Positions 12,475 through 24,362 of a stretch of 64,000 nt of DNA are shown here, in pieces. Positions within the stretch are counted from its first letter, which is position 1; the number at the start of each line of letters is the position of its first letter. This stretch comes from Talinum fruticosum (lineage: Eukaryota > Streptophyta > Magnoliopsida > Caryophyllales > Talinaceae). The notes below the pieces were generated by a model that was not told the origin of the DNA, did not search any database, and saw only the letters and a list, made by a program, of their open reading frames with translations. The stretch lies in NCBI GenBank assembly GCA_021018815.1, contig JAITYX010000047.1, positions 2,170,001 to 2,234,000 on the forward strand, written 5' to 3'. The position numbers were made by a program, and so were the translations under genes.

Positions 12475-13107
12475 CTAACATGGTTCTAATCTATTCGTTA
12501 AGTCCTTCATAAACAATTTGCAAAGACGACACTGTTCTAAACAGTGGTGGGGGCATTGGGCCAATAAACTCTTAAACCTTTCAAAGTAATTCCAAAATGA
12601 TTCCTTGTCCATTTGAATAAATTGATTGATTTCATTCCTTAACTTTATAATTTTGGTATTAGGGAAATAGTTTCTCAAAAACATTTTAACAAAGTCATCC
12701 CGGATAGAAATAGAGTTAGCAACTAAGCTATACATTCATCTTTTAACAGCATTTTTAAAGCAAAAGGAATTAATCTCATTCTTATTTCGTCATCGAGACA
12801 TCAAGAAAATGCATCATAGAAATCACTTTATCAAATTTCATCAAAAACATGTCTGCATCTTTAGAACCTTGGAACGTTTGGAGAGCATTTGAATATATTG
12901 TGATTCAATCAAAAGCGTCACATTAGATCCCAAATCGGGCAAGTTAAAACATGAAGAGTAAAATCTCCTAAGAGGATAAAAGAGATCGCTCAAAGTTTTC
13001 TCATGTGGCTCAAATTCAATCATTTTTTCTTGATTAGGCTCGGGTTTCGTTTCAATTGGAAGTTCTATCTTATGGAATCTTTTAGCTTCCCTAACCCAAC
13101 AACTCAT
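12475..13107 (-). pseudogene. Ty3-gypsy gag remnant, Athila/Tat-like
   Basis: On the minus strand, 12735-12475 reads FLRNYFPNTKIIKLRNEI, FWNYFERFKSLLAQCPHH and LCKLFMKDL, matching the capsid region of large plant gypsy elements. The N-terminal part is at 13107-12841 and contains FEPHEKTLSDLFYP; the two parts are separated by a frame-broken stretch. No pol region is adjacent. The lineage is my inference from the CPHH-type signature. Confidence 0.65.
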
Positions 13108-13880
13108 GCACTAAACAACCTCACAAATATATTTTTGCTCTTTTTGTTTTTCTGATTTTTTTTTCAAAACTAAAACAACTAAAGAAAATATAAAAATTAG
13201 GATTATTGGATTTTAATATCCCGAACTTTGGGTCATGTTGCTCATAATATCCTAAAATATCGATTGACCCCGTAGCATTCCCATCTTTAACACTATTATT
13301 TTTTAATATCCCATACTTACCTCGAGGTTTCCAAAGAAGCGGAATTCTTTTAACAAGAAGATTATACCCGATCTTGATTCAAAAAGCTGTACCATTAAAG
13401 TCTTACCCCATGGTGCACGAAGGATCTTGAATTGATTATTCGAAAAGAGACCTTCAATGGTGTGTCAGGTTCCTCCACCATATCATCAATCTCTTCATGT
13501 ATTTCGTCGACCAAAGCATTAGAAAACACCGATTTGACCCATGAAATATATCTTTGAAGGACAAATGATTCAGATCACCTACTCAAATCATAATTTGTGG
13601 TCAATCGCTTAATTTTCATCGAATTGGGTGGATCAGGTAGATCTCAATCTAGAGGTTCAAGTGAATTAGACTGATTTGGATTAAAGTAATGTCATTTATC
13701 ATATTGGTTAAAAGTTTAGTCCTAAACCTATTCTCACTATAAGACATTTATAGTATTGGTTTAAATTTCATATTATCATGTATGAAAGTGAAAAAAATTG
13801 GTATGGTTGATTAGTGAAAGGTTTTACCACCAAGAGATTGGATAAAATTGAAACTTTTGGAGTTTAACTTTTTACATTTT
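13108..13880. other. Non-coding stretch before the LINE 3' end
   Basis: No gene or recognised element. A phrase of the type TTTTAATATCCC recurs at 13212 and 13305. The stretch ends at the T-run that marks the LINE poly(A) tail on the opposite strand. Confidence 0.35.
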
Positions 13881-16800
13881 TTTTTGGCAATGGGTAAAGA
13901 AGGGAAGCGAGCAAAACTTAGACAGCCCTTCTCACAAGGGTTCCGCCTAAATTATCATTTGCCAAAATACATGAAAGGGAAGGGGAGGGGCTCTCATCCC
14001 AAACGGTTGGGGACGTTGCATTGTGACCATAGTGAGCCAACCAATCAGCTGCAGTATTAGCTTCCCTGTAGATATGTTTGATGATGCAGCTTCGAAATGT
14101 AGACATCATCCGTATGATGTCTTGGATGATATAATCAATTTCCCATGGTGTTTTGTACCTTCCTCCGATGCTTGTCGATGATAATTAAGTTGTCACCTTC
14201 AATTTCAATGTTACCAATATTCGCTTTGATTGCTTGTTCAATTCCAAATCTAAGTGCGCTCGCTTCGGCGACTAAAATTGACGTGTGCTCTAACCTGGCT
14301 GCTCCCGAAAGTAGAAGATTGCCCTGGTTGTCTCTCAATAGAAAGCTCATAGCTGCACTTTTGTTTCTTAAGGAACCATCAAAATTGAGTTTAACATGTC
14401 CATTGCCTGGCTTATTCCATTTTACCGGATGAAGCCGTTTAACTCTTGATGTACTTCCCTTTAAGTAGACCTCGATGGGGAGTAGGTTTTCTTGATTTCC
14501 ATTCCGCCGCTGCTTTCTTTGCTCTAATGAGAACTCTAATATGGTGGAAATCCTCATGTTTGAAGATAACCACGTTCTTTTCCTTCCAAATACTCCATAG
14601 GAGGAAAATGAATCATTGAAGTCTGGTCCTTTGAGAGGGAGTTGTGCGCCGCTTTGAGGATAGAGATACCATTAAATTGGGGATTGACGAAAGTAATAGA
14701 GTGGATCCACTGGTGGCTTTTGCCATGTTCCATGCTTGGGAGGTTCTTGAGCAGTTGAAGAAAAGATGACTGCTTGATTCCTCATAATGATGGCACACAT
14801 TGCTTGTTGGGTCTAATTGAACACCCCTTTTTACGAGGGTTTCTTTCAAAGGTAGTCCATCCTGTAGAAATTGCCGGAGGAAGGTCTTAATCTTAGGGGG
14901 TATATCTGTGTTCCAAATCCAGTTACCCTCCCAAGAGTCATGCCTATGATCATTCCGGGCAAGCTTTGTTGCCGTTTTTATTGAGAACAAACCATTCCCC
15001 GTTAATCCCCAACAAGATTTGTCCTGTTTTGTAAACATTGAAAGTTGGATACCGGTAATGATATCAATATGCTCGTTTGGCAAAACCAATCTAAGTTTTG
15101 GGGTAACCCATTCATTTTCCTGGTTAATGAAAGCATTGACCCTTAATTGTAGGTCAAGAGATTGTGGGTCAAAGCCTGTGAGTCGAAGGAGACTTTTGTG
15201 GTGGCACCATGAGTCCGTCCAGAATCTAATGTTAGATATATCACCTATTTTCCAACAAATCCCTTTACGGAAAGTCGGGTAGCTTTTAGACAGCGATTTT
15301 CAAACCCAAGAGTCCCCCTGCTTTGGGGGTCCGGAGAACAGATCGCCGTGGTCCGCATACTTCGCTTTCATATTCTGGACCCATAAATTATTTGGCTCTT
15401 TAAAAAGATTCCATATAAGTTTACATTGGAAGGTAGAATTAACATCATAAGTTTTTCGTAAGCCTAGACCACCTTCACTTTTTGGCCGGCAGATATGGTC
15501 CCAAGCAATCATGGGCATACCTTTTTACCATTATTCTTCCGAAAAAATTCCTATTCACTTTATCAAGTGAGTGGGAAATATGTTTTGGGAGCTTAAAGCA
15601 TTGCATAGAATGGGCTGGTAGTGATTCTACATTTGATTGAATCAATACCGTTCTACCCGCTTTGACAGGCAATTTGCCTTCCAAGAACTGAGGCTATTAT
15701 TTGCTTTCTCAATAAGAGGTGATAATAAAGGAATCTTCGATTTGCCATAGATAGTTGAGCAACCTAAATATCTTCGTAGAGATTCAATGATGGGAATATG
15801 AAAAATGGCGAAGCTATTTCCTTATCCTTTCAGTCCGCTTTAGGCGAGAACACCATTGAAGATTTGTGAAAATTAATCGGTTGCCCCGAGGATGCACAAA
15901 ACTCATCCATTATCTTTTTAGATTGCAAAAAGCCTGTGTTCTCGCTTTGCAAAATAAAAGACTATCATCAGCAAAGAACAAGGCAGGAATAAGATCCCCT
16001 TTGCACTAATTTTAATTCCAATTCCTTGTTTTCTAACAGCTCCCGCACGGATCAATCTTGCTGATAGGGCTTCCATATAGATAAGAAAAAGATAGGGTGA
16101 GAGCGGCTCACCTTGTCTTAGTCCTCTTGATGGATTGAAAAACCCTTGAGGTTGGTCATTAATGAGGATAGAGTAAGAGACCAAGGATATACACTCCTTT
16201 ATCCAACTAATCCACTTTAGTGGGAAATCTATACCTTTAAGGCAATCAAATAAGAAGTCCTATTCGACCCGATCATAAGCTTTTTCCATATCGAGTTTAA
16301 GAGCTACCCAAGCAGTTTTCCCTTTTGCTTTGCTTGAATTTGTTCATAATTTCATGGGTGAGCAAAATATTGTCATGGATTTGTCTTCCAGGAACAAAAG
16401 CACTTTGTAGAGGCGAGATGATATCATTTAAACAAACTTTAAGCCTATTGGCAAGAATCTTGGCAATAATCTTATAAACCGTGGTACGAGAGGCTAATTG
16501 GTGCTGAAATGGTTCGTAGTGACTCGGGTCATCGACTTTTGGAATAAGTGTGATAAACGTGTGGTTTATTTCTTTAAGGATTTTCCCTTTCTTATGGAAA
16601 TCATTGAGCATCGAAGTAATATCCGGGCTCATGATATCCCGAGTATTTCTGAAAAAATCCCGGGCCAAAACCATCCGGACTCGGGGTTTTAGATGCATCC
16701 ATCCGGAAGACCGCATTTTTATTTTTTCAATAGAGAACAATTTTGTTAGATCCTTCCTTTGGTCATCACTAATTTTATTAATAAATGATGGTTGCATCTT

Positions 16801-17990
16801 TATTCTATTAGGACTGCTTGTGAATCGGCATTTGTAATCATTTACAAATTTGTCGCAAATGGATGTCATGTCTTCAATCCATATTCCTGAGCTATCTTTT
16901 AATCGGGTAATTGTCTTTCTTTGTTTTCTAGTCGTAGCACCGATATGAAAAAACTTGGAGTTCCTGTCGCCTTCGTTAACCATTTCTTTCTGAAAAATTT
17001 ACCCCAGTACCTTTGGTTAAACATGAGTAACTTTTCTTTTGTCTAATTAATCTGCAAAGCCACCGATTGAGTCCGAAATTAAAGGGTCTGGTTAATGAGA
17101 TTGGTTTCTACATACTGAATTTTTTCAGTATTAACTTCCATTTTGTTTTTAAAATTTAGATTGGTTTTTCTATTCCAATCTTTGAGCTAACTTTTTATTC
17201 GTTTAAGTTTACACGTAATTTGAAACAATGAAGTACCTCCGACCCAATGCGGTTGAAATCGAAGCTGCGGAATTTTAGTCTCGTTATCATGAGGCTTAGT
17301 ATCCATAAGGATATAACAATGATCCGAGAAAGAAAAAGGGCCATGGAGAATTTTACTTTCGGGGTAGCGGTTGAGCCAATCGTGTCCAGCGATTGCTCTA
17401 TCTAGCTATTCATAGATAAGATTACCTCTAATACATTTTTTCCAGGTAAAGATCCTACGAATCGATGGTAAGGTACTGCCGTTAATGGAATTCATAAAAC
17501 GATTTAGTCGGACCATTTTATCCGGAGAAAGACAGTTTCCTCCTATTTTCTCATCGGTGCTTGAAATTTCGTTGAAATCCCCAATTATACACCACGGGAG
17601 ATCAAAAACAATATTCAAAAGGGGTAGTTTAATCCGAACTCAGATTTATGACGCTCTTGGGTCGGACCATAGACCCCGAGATAATAGATTCCTTGTTAGC
17701 TACTTTATCTTTAACATAGAGGTGTATTGCTTGATCCTCTTTTGCTAATGTGTGTACAACAACATTTTTGTGTTCCATAATGCCCATATCCCTCCCAAAT
17801 GGTTAACCGGTGGGATCATTTCATAATGGTCGAATCCTAGCTTACGTATAATTCTATCCGCGTTTGTAGCATTCACCATAGTTTCAATTAGAAATAAGAT
17901 GTCTAGCTGGTGAAGATTCTTAATGTAGTTTAACTTACTCAAGATTCGCTCTCTTTTCACTCCTTGTACATTCTAGCTAATGATTTTCAT
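13881..17990 (-). pseudogene. L1-type LINE ORF2: endonuclease, reverse transcriptase, RNase H
   Basis: The ORF2 of a plant L1 retrotransposon, which nicks target DNA and copies its RNA there. On the minus strand the order is complete: apurinic endonuclease start near 17990 (NVQG then LIETMVNAT), GDFNE near 17570; a linker with NEGDRNSKFFH at 16975; reverse transcriptase with LIPKVDDP and SAFVPGRQIHDNILL (16500-16340), LRQGEPLSPYLF near 16120 and FADD near 15970; a zinc-finger region (14900-14760); and an RNase H domain with NFDGS (14385), the AEASALRFGI helix, EGDN (14185) and the REANTAADWLAHYGH end near 14060-14010. About 4.1 kb matches a full-length ORF2, but several frame breaks are present, including a stop at the first tryptophan of the endonuclease. 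The T-run at 13877-13885 is the inverted poly(A) tail. Confidence 0.85.
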
Positions 17991-18161
17991 AATAGATCGC
18001 TAACGAATGTAAATGACTTATTCGACCTCCTTTGAAGGGACCTCGTGTAAAACAAGGGGCCAGTAGTTTCAAATAAAATTATCAACATCCCTGTAATAAG
18101 CGAATCCTAATCCCAACTGAAAGTAGTGGGGATTCTGAAACTATTTTTTCATTGCATAACC
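17991..18161 (-). pseudogene. LINE ORF1 3' end, part beyond the solo LTR
   Basis: Minus-strand sequence that, joined across the solo LTR to 21003-21130, reads as one broken frame (FKARGN, then PTNPEGTVPSYASGIAQPT, then a stop near 18150). It sits directly upstream of ORF2, where ORF1 should end. The identification rests mainly on position. Confidence 0.45.
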
Positions 18162-18166
18162 GTAGT
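18162..18166. repeat. Target-site duplication CGTAG, left
   Basis: CGTAG directly before the LTR start TGTAAGACCCC, repeated exactly at 20998-21002 after the LTR end. Confidence 0.85.
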
Positions 18167-20997
18167 GTAAGACCCCGAAATTTCGGGTGTTTGCTTGCTA
18201 GTGAATTAAATTATTAAATTAAGTGAATTAGAATTTTTCCGAGTCGGAATTAGAAACCCGAGAACTGAAACCCGAGCGTGGGCTAGCTAAATTGGGCCTT
18301 GTGAAGCTACTTGGGCCCAATTAAAAAAAAAAAAGAAAAAAAGAAAAAAGGAATGAGGATTGGAGATTAGTGGCATTGTGTTGGCAAGAAATTAAGTAAA
18401 GAGAGTTGGGGTCCAATGGGAAATAGGCCAGCAAGCCCATTAGGTGTGATTAGGAGGAGAGGAGAGAGAGTGGGCCCGAGAACAAAGAAAAGAACGAAGA
18501 AGCAAAAGGAGAAGCAGGGAAAGAAAAGCACGGGAAGCAGAGACAGGGAAAGCGAGAGAGGGAGCTGGGGAAACGAGAAGGAGCAGAGGCCGAGCGAGAG
18601 AAAGAGGAAGCGTGAGAGCCAACAGCCGGTGGCCACCGAACGGCGAGGTCGCCACCGCTGGTGGGCAAGGGAGAGCTCGGGCTTGAGAGGCCGAGCAGAG
18701 CGGAAGAAGGAAAGGGGAACGAAAGGACGCGGAAGCGGGGAAAGCGAGAGGGACGCCGGAAATCGGCAGCTCGGCGAGCGAGAAGAGGATGGGCAGCGGA
18801 ACCGGGTAGAACCCGGACAAAACCGAGACCAGAGAGCGAGAACCGAGAGGAAACAGAGCGAGAACGAAGGAGCAGGGGTCGGGAAAGAAGGAGGAGAGGG
18901 GGACCGAGAGGAAGAAAGGGAAAGGGGAAACGAAACCGAACCCAATTCAATCCTTCCAAAACCGAATTCTTAGAACCTCTAAGAATTTAAGGTGAGTAGT
19001 CTGAATTCATCCTCTAGATTAAAATGAATTAGGTGGATTGAATATGAATTCGAAGCATGAAATTGGAAACCCTAAGTTAATAGAAGAAGCTAGAGGCCTA
19101 AATTCACGAAACTAGCAACTCATGAATTGAAAAGCATATTGCGAATTTGATGTCCGGTTCATGAATTTAGTAATTATTGATTATTCTTAAGCATGATTAT
19201 TAAACTGTATATTGAGAAGTTGATGAAAATAGATTGAATAGGTTTAGTGAGAAAAATCAGAAAATTGAATTCATGATTTAGTGCAGATTTTTCGATGAAT
19301 TAAGCATGCTGTCCGAATTATTGTGCTGTCATATGTAGCCCAAATTTCCTGAAATTTTTACTGTAGCTTCCTGATGATTTGTGAGAATTTCCTGTAAAAT
19401 TTCGTATGCATTGGATGAGTAGATTGGGAGATATGCAATATTAAGTGAAAATGTCCTGTTTTGGGCTAAATCGTATATAAGTGAGTAACTGAGTTAAGAA
19501 CTGAGATTTAAGAAGCTATGTGGCTAGATTAAAAGATATATATCGATTAAGGAAAGCTATAGAACCATTAACCACTTATACGCGATATTACGCGAGCATG
19601 AAAACGATAAATTCGTCGATTAGAAATCATAAATGGTATGCTTATGTGATTGGGTGTTTGTCTTGAATTACGTCGATTGTAAAGGACATAAGCATGCGCG
19701 TGTGAAATGAATTGATTGAGTTAGAACTTGCTTATGTGAATTGCTTGTTTCGAAGAAGTTACGCATGAACGTGTTGAGCATGAATTATATGAATTAAGTA
19801 TTTCTTATGTATAAGTAATAAGAAGATAAGAATCATAAAGAACTAAAGAAGGGAGAAAGGATTGTGTTATTGATCTAAGACCCCACGAATTAAAGAACCC
19901 TCTGAAGCTATGGCCATAGAAGTGTCTGTCAACCCGAAGCCACGAATTGAATTGCTTCCACTAAGAATTGACAGTATGCGTCCTTCGGGGAAGGGAGGCT
20001 GCCTCGAGGCCACGAATTGTATGCCTCCGTGAACCGAGCCCACGAATTGTTTTGGCTCCAAGAACTGGGTCTTTAGAGCGGAATATAAATCTTCTTTCCA
20101 TTCAAACTAAGAAGACCTAAAAGAAGTATGATATGAAGTAATGAATGATCGTGCATACCAAGAATCGATGATTTATGAAATGCACGATTGAACTTAAGAA
20201 GAAGATCGAATCAAGATTTCATATGAGATGAATGCGATAAGAACTAAGATATGATTTATGTGATGAATGATTTGCTTGATGAATGATTCTATGACTTACT
20301 TGCGTAGAAAGAAGAATGAAGCATGTTTGATTGAATTCATGAGCAATTGATGTCATTATGTTTCTCGGCAAGTTGGTAAGTTTGGAATCTCGCATGTCTT
20401 AAGCGTATTTGATTTGAATCGCATGTCATGAATGAATTGTGAACTTAGGTGATTTTGTTAATGAATTAATGTGCAAAGTGAAATCCGGGGTTGGGTTCGG
20501 ATTATTCACTGGGCTAGTGAGCTCATGACATCACCAACATTTCAGGTACGAGGTTAAGACCGGCAGGAGTTGCCTTTGGCTTTTGGAAATAGCGAGACGA
20601 ATAGGAGATGCCGGGCTTACTACTTGTTTTTCTGTCTTTTGTTTAGAAAGATGTTGTAAAGACTATTGTATGTGAGCTTAAGTTTGATTATGAATGTAAA
20701 ATCCCTATGTGAATACTCCGAGCGTGTGGCTTGTTGAGTTGTGTTTCTCCGAGCGTGTGGCTCGTTGAGTTTAAGATTGTGTTTCGTGCGGGGTTAGGGC
20801 TTTAAGCCCATAGGTTTAGCCAATTTACAGAGGAAACTATGCCGAAATTTCCGAAAAACCTTTGAAAACCCAGAACCGCGCTTCCGCCGGATTAAGAAAG
20901 GGTTAGTAACCCCAAGTTGAGACCCTAAGCAGCCTTAGGGGTTCCTCTCGGGAACCCTAGCATGTAATACTCCTAGGGTGGGTCTAGGGGTGTTACA
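18167..20997 (+). mobile_element. Solo LTR of a Ty3-gypsy-like retrotransposon, 2831 bp
   Basis: Begins TGTAAGACCCC and ends GGGGTGTTACA, an imperfect inverted pair (10 of 11), and is flanked by the 5-bp duplication CGTAG. No internal domain, primer-binding site or second LTR is present, so recombination between two LTRs has removed the interior. It interrupts the LINE on the opposite strand and is therefore younger. Inside: a very purine-rich plus strand at 18440-18960 (the long minus-strand open frames there are low-complexity artefacts), a hairpin cluster at 19875-20076, and a 31-bp tandem repeat (CTCCGAGCGTGTGGCTYGTT) at 20716 and 20747. The orientation is assumed. TGTAACACCCC-type ends are common in plant gypsy LTRs. 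Confidence 0.85.
19875..20076 (+). repeat. Cluster of small hairpins sharing the loop CACGAATT
   Basis: Four copies of CACGAATT at 19884, 19941, 20011 and 20041. Three sit in the loop of a 5-bp stem that differs each time but stays paired: GAAGC/GCTTC (19936, 19954), GAGGC/GCCTC (20006, 20023) and GAGCC/GGCTC (20036, 20054). The first hairpin is enclosed by CTGTCAA/TTGACAG (19926, 19968). The first copy follows CTAAGACCC (19875), which can pair with GGGTCTTTAG (20067-20076) and close the whole domain. It lies inside the solo LTR. Function unknown. Confidence 0.6.
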
Positions 20998-21002
20998 CGT
21001 AG
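20998..21002. repeat. Target-site duplication CGTAG, right
   Basis: Exact copy of the 5 bases at 18162-18166, directly after the LTR terminus TTACA. Confidence 0.85.
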
Positions 21003-23340
21003 GCTGAGCTATACCACTCGCATAGCTTGGGACAGTCCCCTCGGGGTTTGTCGGAAGGAAAACCTTGGGAAATTTGGAAAAAACCAAATTTCCTCTCGCC
21101 TTAAAATCACCAAGTCAATAAGTTACAAATGTAGCAAAGAATGTCAAACTCGAAAAAATAGCATTTTGTATCCGATCATCGAAATACATTCACATAAAAC
21201 CGCTATAGAACTTCCACCTTTAGCCCAAGTCTCGAAACGGTGTCCAAGCATTTTCCTGTAGTGGCCTCGTGTCCAAGTGGGTCATGTCGAGAGTGATAGC
21301 AACCCAGTCCGTAGGTGACTTTGAACCTGTAAAGACACATGAGAAGGCTATGCGAAACATCAACAATCGGATTAACCATGAAAGAACCACTAATCCGTAT
21401 AGACTCGTAGTAGAATGGAGAGATCCATTGGCCATGCTTTGAAAAATCACTCAGTGAAACTAACGTAAAGAGATAAAAAGTTGCAGTAGTAAAGCCGAGG
21501 TCCAAGAGACAAATGGGAGAAAGAACAACAAAGAAAGAAGGTAGATCAATAGGATGAATCTCAAGCACAAAAGGGAAAGTCATCCTTGATTCGGTGGTAA
21601 CTATGAGGTACTCCTCTTTTAGGCTGCTGTCACATCTAGGGGTAACACGGATCAAGAGGTATGCCTTCACGAGTACTAGACAACTCGTAGGTAAAAAGTG
21701 CAGCTATACTTACCATGGGACAAGCACATATACGTGCCATTCAAGCATCCACGAACTATGGACATACTCATCACCATAGGTAAAGTGAGTAACAATGCAG
21801 AATATATGTCAGCAATAGAATCCTTATTATAGGATTTGAAGTGCAAGTCATCTTTCAACCGAGTTGCAGCCAACAAGGAACAAAGGTAGAAATATAAAAC
21901 CATTAAGTCCAGTTTGAATGATATAAAGAAACGTAAACCGAGTACATGTCATACTTCCACTCGAGTGGATACCTCCCACAAAAGTCTCAAACCGAAAACA
22001 GGCCCAACATATCGGCCACAAAAGATCCCTTACTGGATACAAGATAAACATAGAGAATAGCCCACCCTTGTAAAGACCGGCAGCATGAGCGAGCAACCTC
22101 ACTACCCAAAAATGACTATCAAAAGGTCCTTTGTTGAAAGACAAGACCAACATAAACCAAGCAATGATGGAAGTACAATAAGGGGGATCTAACAGCGGGG
22201 CAAATACATTCTCGTCCAAAACCACAGCCACAACCACCGAAATCCGGACAAAAGACTCGGAGTGGAGATATGGTAGTGGAGATGGGGAGACACAACCAGA
22301 TAACGGCCCTTTTTATAGCCGGAATGAGCAAAAGGGAATCACGATTGTTAAGTAAAACGAGGGGGATGCGAGATAACAACTAGAGCTCACGAAAGCAACA
22401 ATACCTACCCACCGAGCAACTAAAGAGATTAAGCATAGAATAAATCGAAAATAATCGGAGAGTAAAGGATAGATGTCATCCGGAATAGTAACTTCCGAAA
22501 TCTTCTTTCCGGTCAACCGAACAGTCACCCTATCTAAATTGTATGTCTCGCGAGCTTGGAGTGTCCCTCGGGAGTTCCGTAAGTAAGCCTCTTCGATTGA
22601 GCACCGATTCGTCATTTTCGCTAGACTCGCTTTTCCAAGCCTCCGATATGGTGCCTTTGTGTACCCGTGCTTTATTGACAGATCAAGTCCAGCTATCCTC
22701 TCCATTCCGATGATTTTCGGAGTGGCTTTGAAAGTATCACCGGAAAGCCACGACTCGGATTTCCTTTCTCATAAGACCGACAATGAGTGCTTTACCCATC
22801 CAAGACCGATGAAGGGCACTCGCAAGGCCGGATAACTTGAGAACATAGCTCAGTTGATGTAGTGGTAGTCGAGGCGGGTTGGATAATAGCTCGACGGGAA
22901 AAGGGATACTTTGGGTCACGATAAAGGCAAAAGAAGCAGTATGTATCACCAAAGAAGTGGCTAGGAAGGTTCGGGTATGGAAAGATTTCGCGATTTCTTT
23001 CCTTAATTGAAAGAGGTTTTGGCTTCGGAGGGAACGAGACCGGCAATGTAGGTCCGTGTCCGCAATTCGTTGAAAAAGGGCGGAAGACGCTAAAGGAAGA
23101 TAGGCCCGATTTGAAGGGCAGCGGGTTAGGCCTTGGCAAGGGGTCGAAGGTCGTCGAGGATGGTGATGACGAGCGGCTGGAAATGACATGGGAGGGGACT
23201 AGTCTCTGCTGTATGAGAGGGCTAGGGTTAGCTGGAGGGTCGTCGGGAGGTTTTGGGGAAGCTCGAAAAAGGGGTCCATGGGTATGTCGGAACTATGGTT
23301 TCTTCTCTCTCTAGATAGTCGGACCCTCTCTCTCTAGAGA
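21003..23340 (-). pseudogene. Probable LINE ORF1 and 5' region
   Basis: Minus-strand sequence that continues the interrupted LINE upstream of ORF2. From 23340 downward there is a CTCTCTCTAGAGA-rich leader, then a proline- and serine-rich broken frame (23300-22790), then less clear segments, including SLAKMTNRCSIEE near 22620. Without the solo LTR, 13881-23340 would be about 6.6 kb, the size of a full plant L1. I could not recognise a DUF4283 or zinc-knuckle domain here, so part may be another inserted sequence; 21567-22138 is also repeated elsewhere. Confidence 0.35.
21567..22138 (-). repeat. 570-bp repeat, copy 1
   Basis: Direct repeat of 23362-23932, differing by scattered one-base indels and substitutions; its right two thirds are also present inverted at 28342-28718. 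On the minus strand part reads FWVVRLLAHAAGLYKGG and FGWACFRFE-like hydrophobic sequence (FRFETFVGG), which I do not recognise. The three copies are not tandem, so this is a dispersed fragment, possibly from LINE ORF1 DNA. Confidence 0.6.
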
Positions 23341-23361
23341 AAGCTCTATACGAATCTTAGT

Positions 23362-23932
23362 ACAAAAGGGAAAGTCATCCTTGATTCGGTGGTAACTATG
23401 AGGTACTCCTCTTTTAGGCTTCCGTCCCATCCAGGGGTAACACAGATCAAGAGGTATGCCTTCACAGTACTAGACAACTGTAGGTAAAAGTGCAGCTATA
23501 CTTACCATGGGACAAGCACATATACGTGCCATTCAAGCATCCACGAACTATGGACATACTCATCACCTTAGATAAAGTGAGTAACAACGAGAATATATGT
23601 CGAGTAATAGAATCCTTATTATAGGATTTGAAGTGCAAGTCATCTTTCAACCAGTTGCAGCCAACAAGGAACAAAGGTAGAAATATAAAACCATTAAGTC
23701 CAGTTTGAATGATATAAAGAAACGTAAACCAAGTACATGTCATACTTCCACTCTGAGTAGATACCTCCCACAAAAGTCTCAAACCGAAAACAGGCCCAAC
23801 ATATCGGCCACAAAAGATCCCTACTGGATACAACATAAACATAGAGAATAGCCCGACCCTTGTAAAGACGCGGCAAGCATGAGCGAGCAACCTCACTACC
23901 CAAAAATGACTATCAAAAGGTCCTTTGTTGAA
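23362..23932 (-). repeat. 570-bp repeat, copy 2, at the outer end of the left palindrome arm
   Basis: Copy of 21567-22138. Identity stops abruptly after TTTGTTGAA at 23932, where GSTF flanking DNA begins (ATTACATGTG). The part from 23552 rightward belongs to the inverted duplication; the part left of it is shared only with copy 1. Confidence 0.6.
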
Positions 23933-24362
23933 TTACATGTGTAATGCTTTTTCATCTTATGCATAATGGTCACTAGCTAATGGACTTTCAAAATGATTTA
24001 AACTGAAACCAATAATTGAGAGAGAAATATTAAGTTGAATTAACTACCTAATTTTTTTTTAAGAAACTGAACGAGCCAAGTAATGTCTTTTCAGTTTAGT
24101 TTCATGGTTTTCAGTTCAATTTTTCGCTCACCCTAAACAGAATGTGATCAGTGATTTGATCGTGAAGAGCTTAGCCCAAAAATATTACATGACTAAAAAC
24201 ACATTATTTTATCATTCAAATTGAAAATAGGACTTATGCTTTATTGATAAATACAACAAATCTCAAATCAATTCAGCAACAAAAACATAGTAAACAGATC
24301 AGAAACTCAAAAACAAATGCTCAATTATTAGATCAAACTAGCAAGCGAACCCCCTGAGAATC

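Noticed and set aside
18367..18990. Overlapping open frames on both strands, up to 192 codons, rich in Arg/Glu/Gly or Ser/Pro/Leu
   Set aside because: They come from a purine-rich tract inside the solo LTR that lacks stop codons by composition; no domain and no conservation signal.
19884..20049. Regularly recurring CACGAATT considered as a CRISPR-like array
   Set aside because: Motif too short, spacing irregular, plant nuclear context; better explained as hairpin loops.
13877..23360. Target-site duplication for the first LINE
   Set aside because: I compared bases next to the T run with those near 23340 and found no convincing direct repeat.
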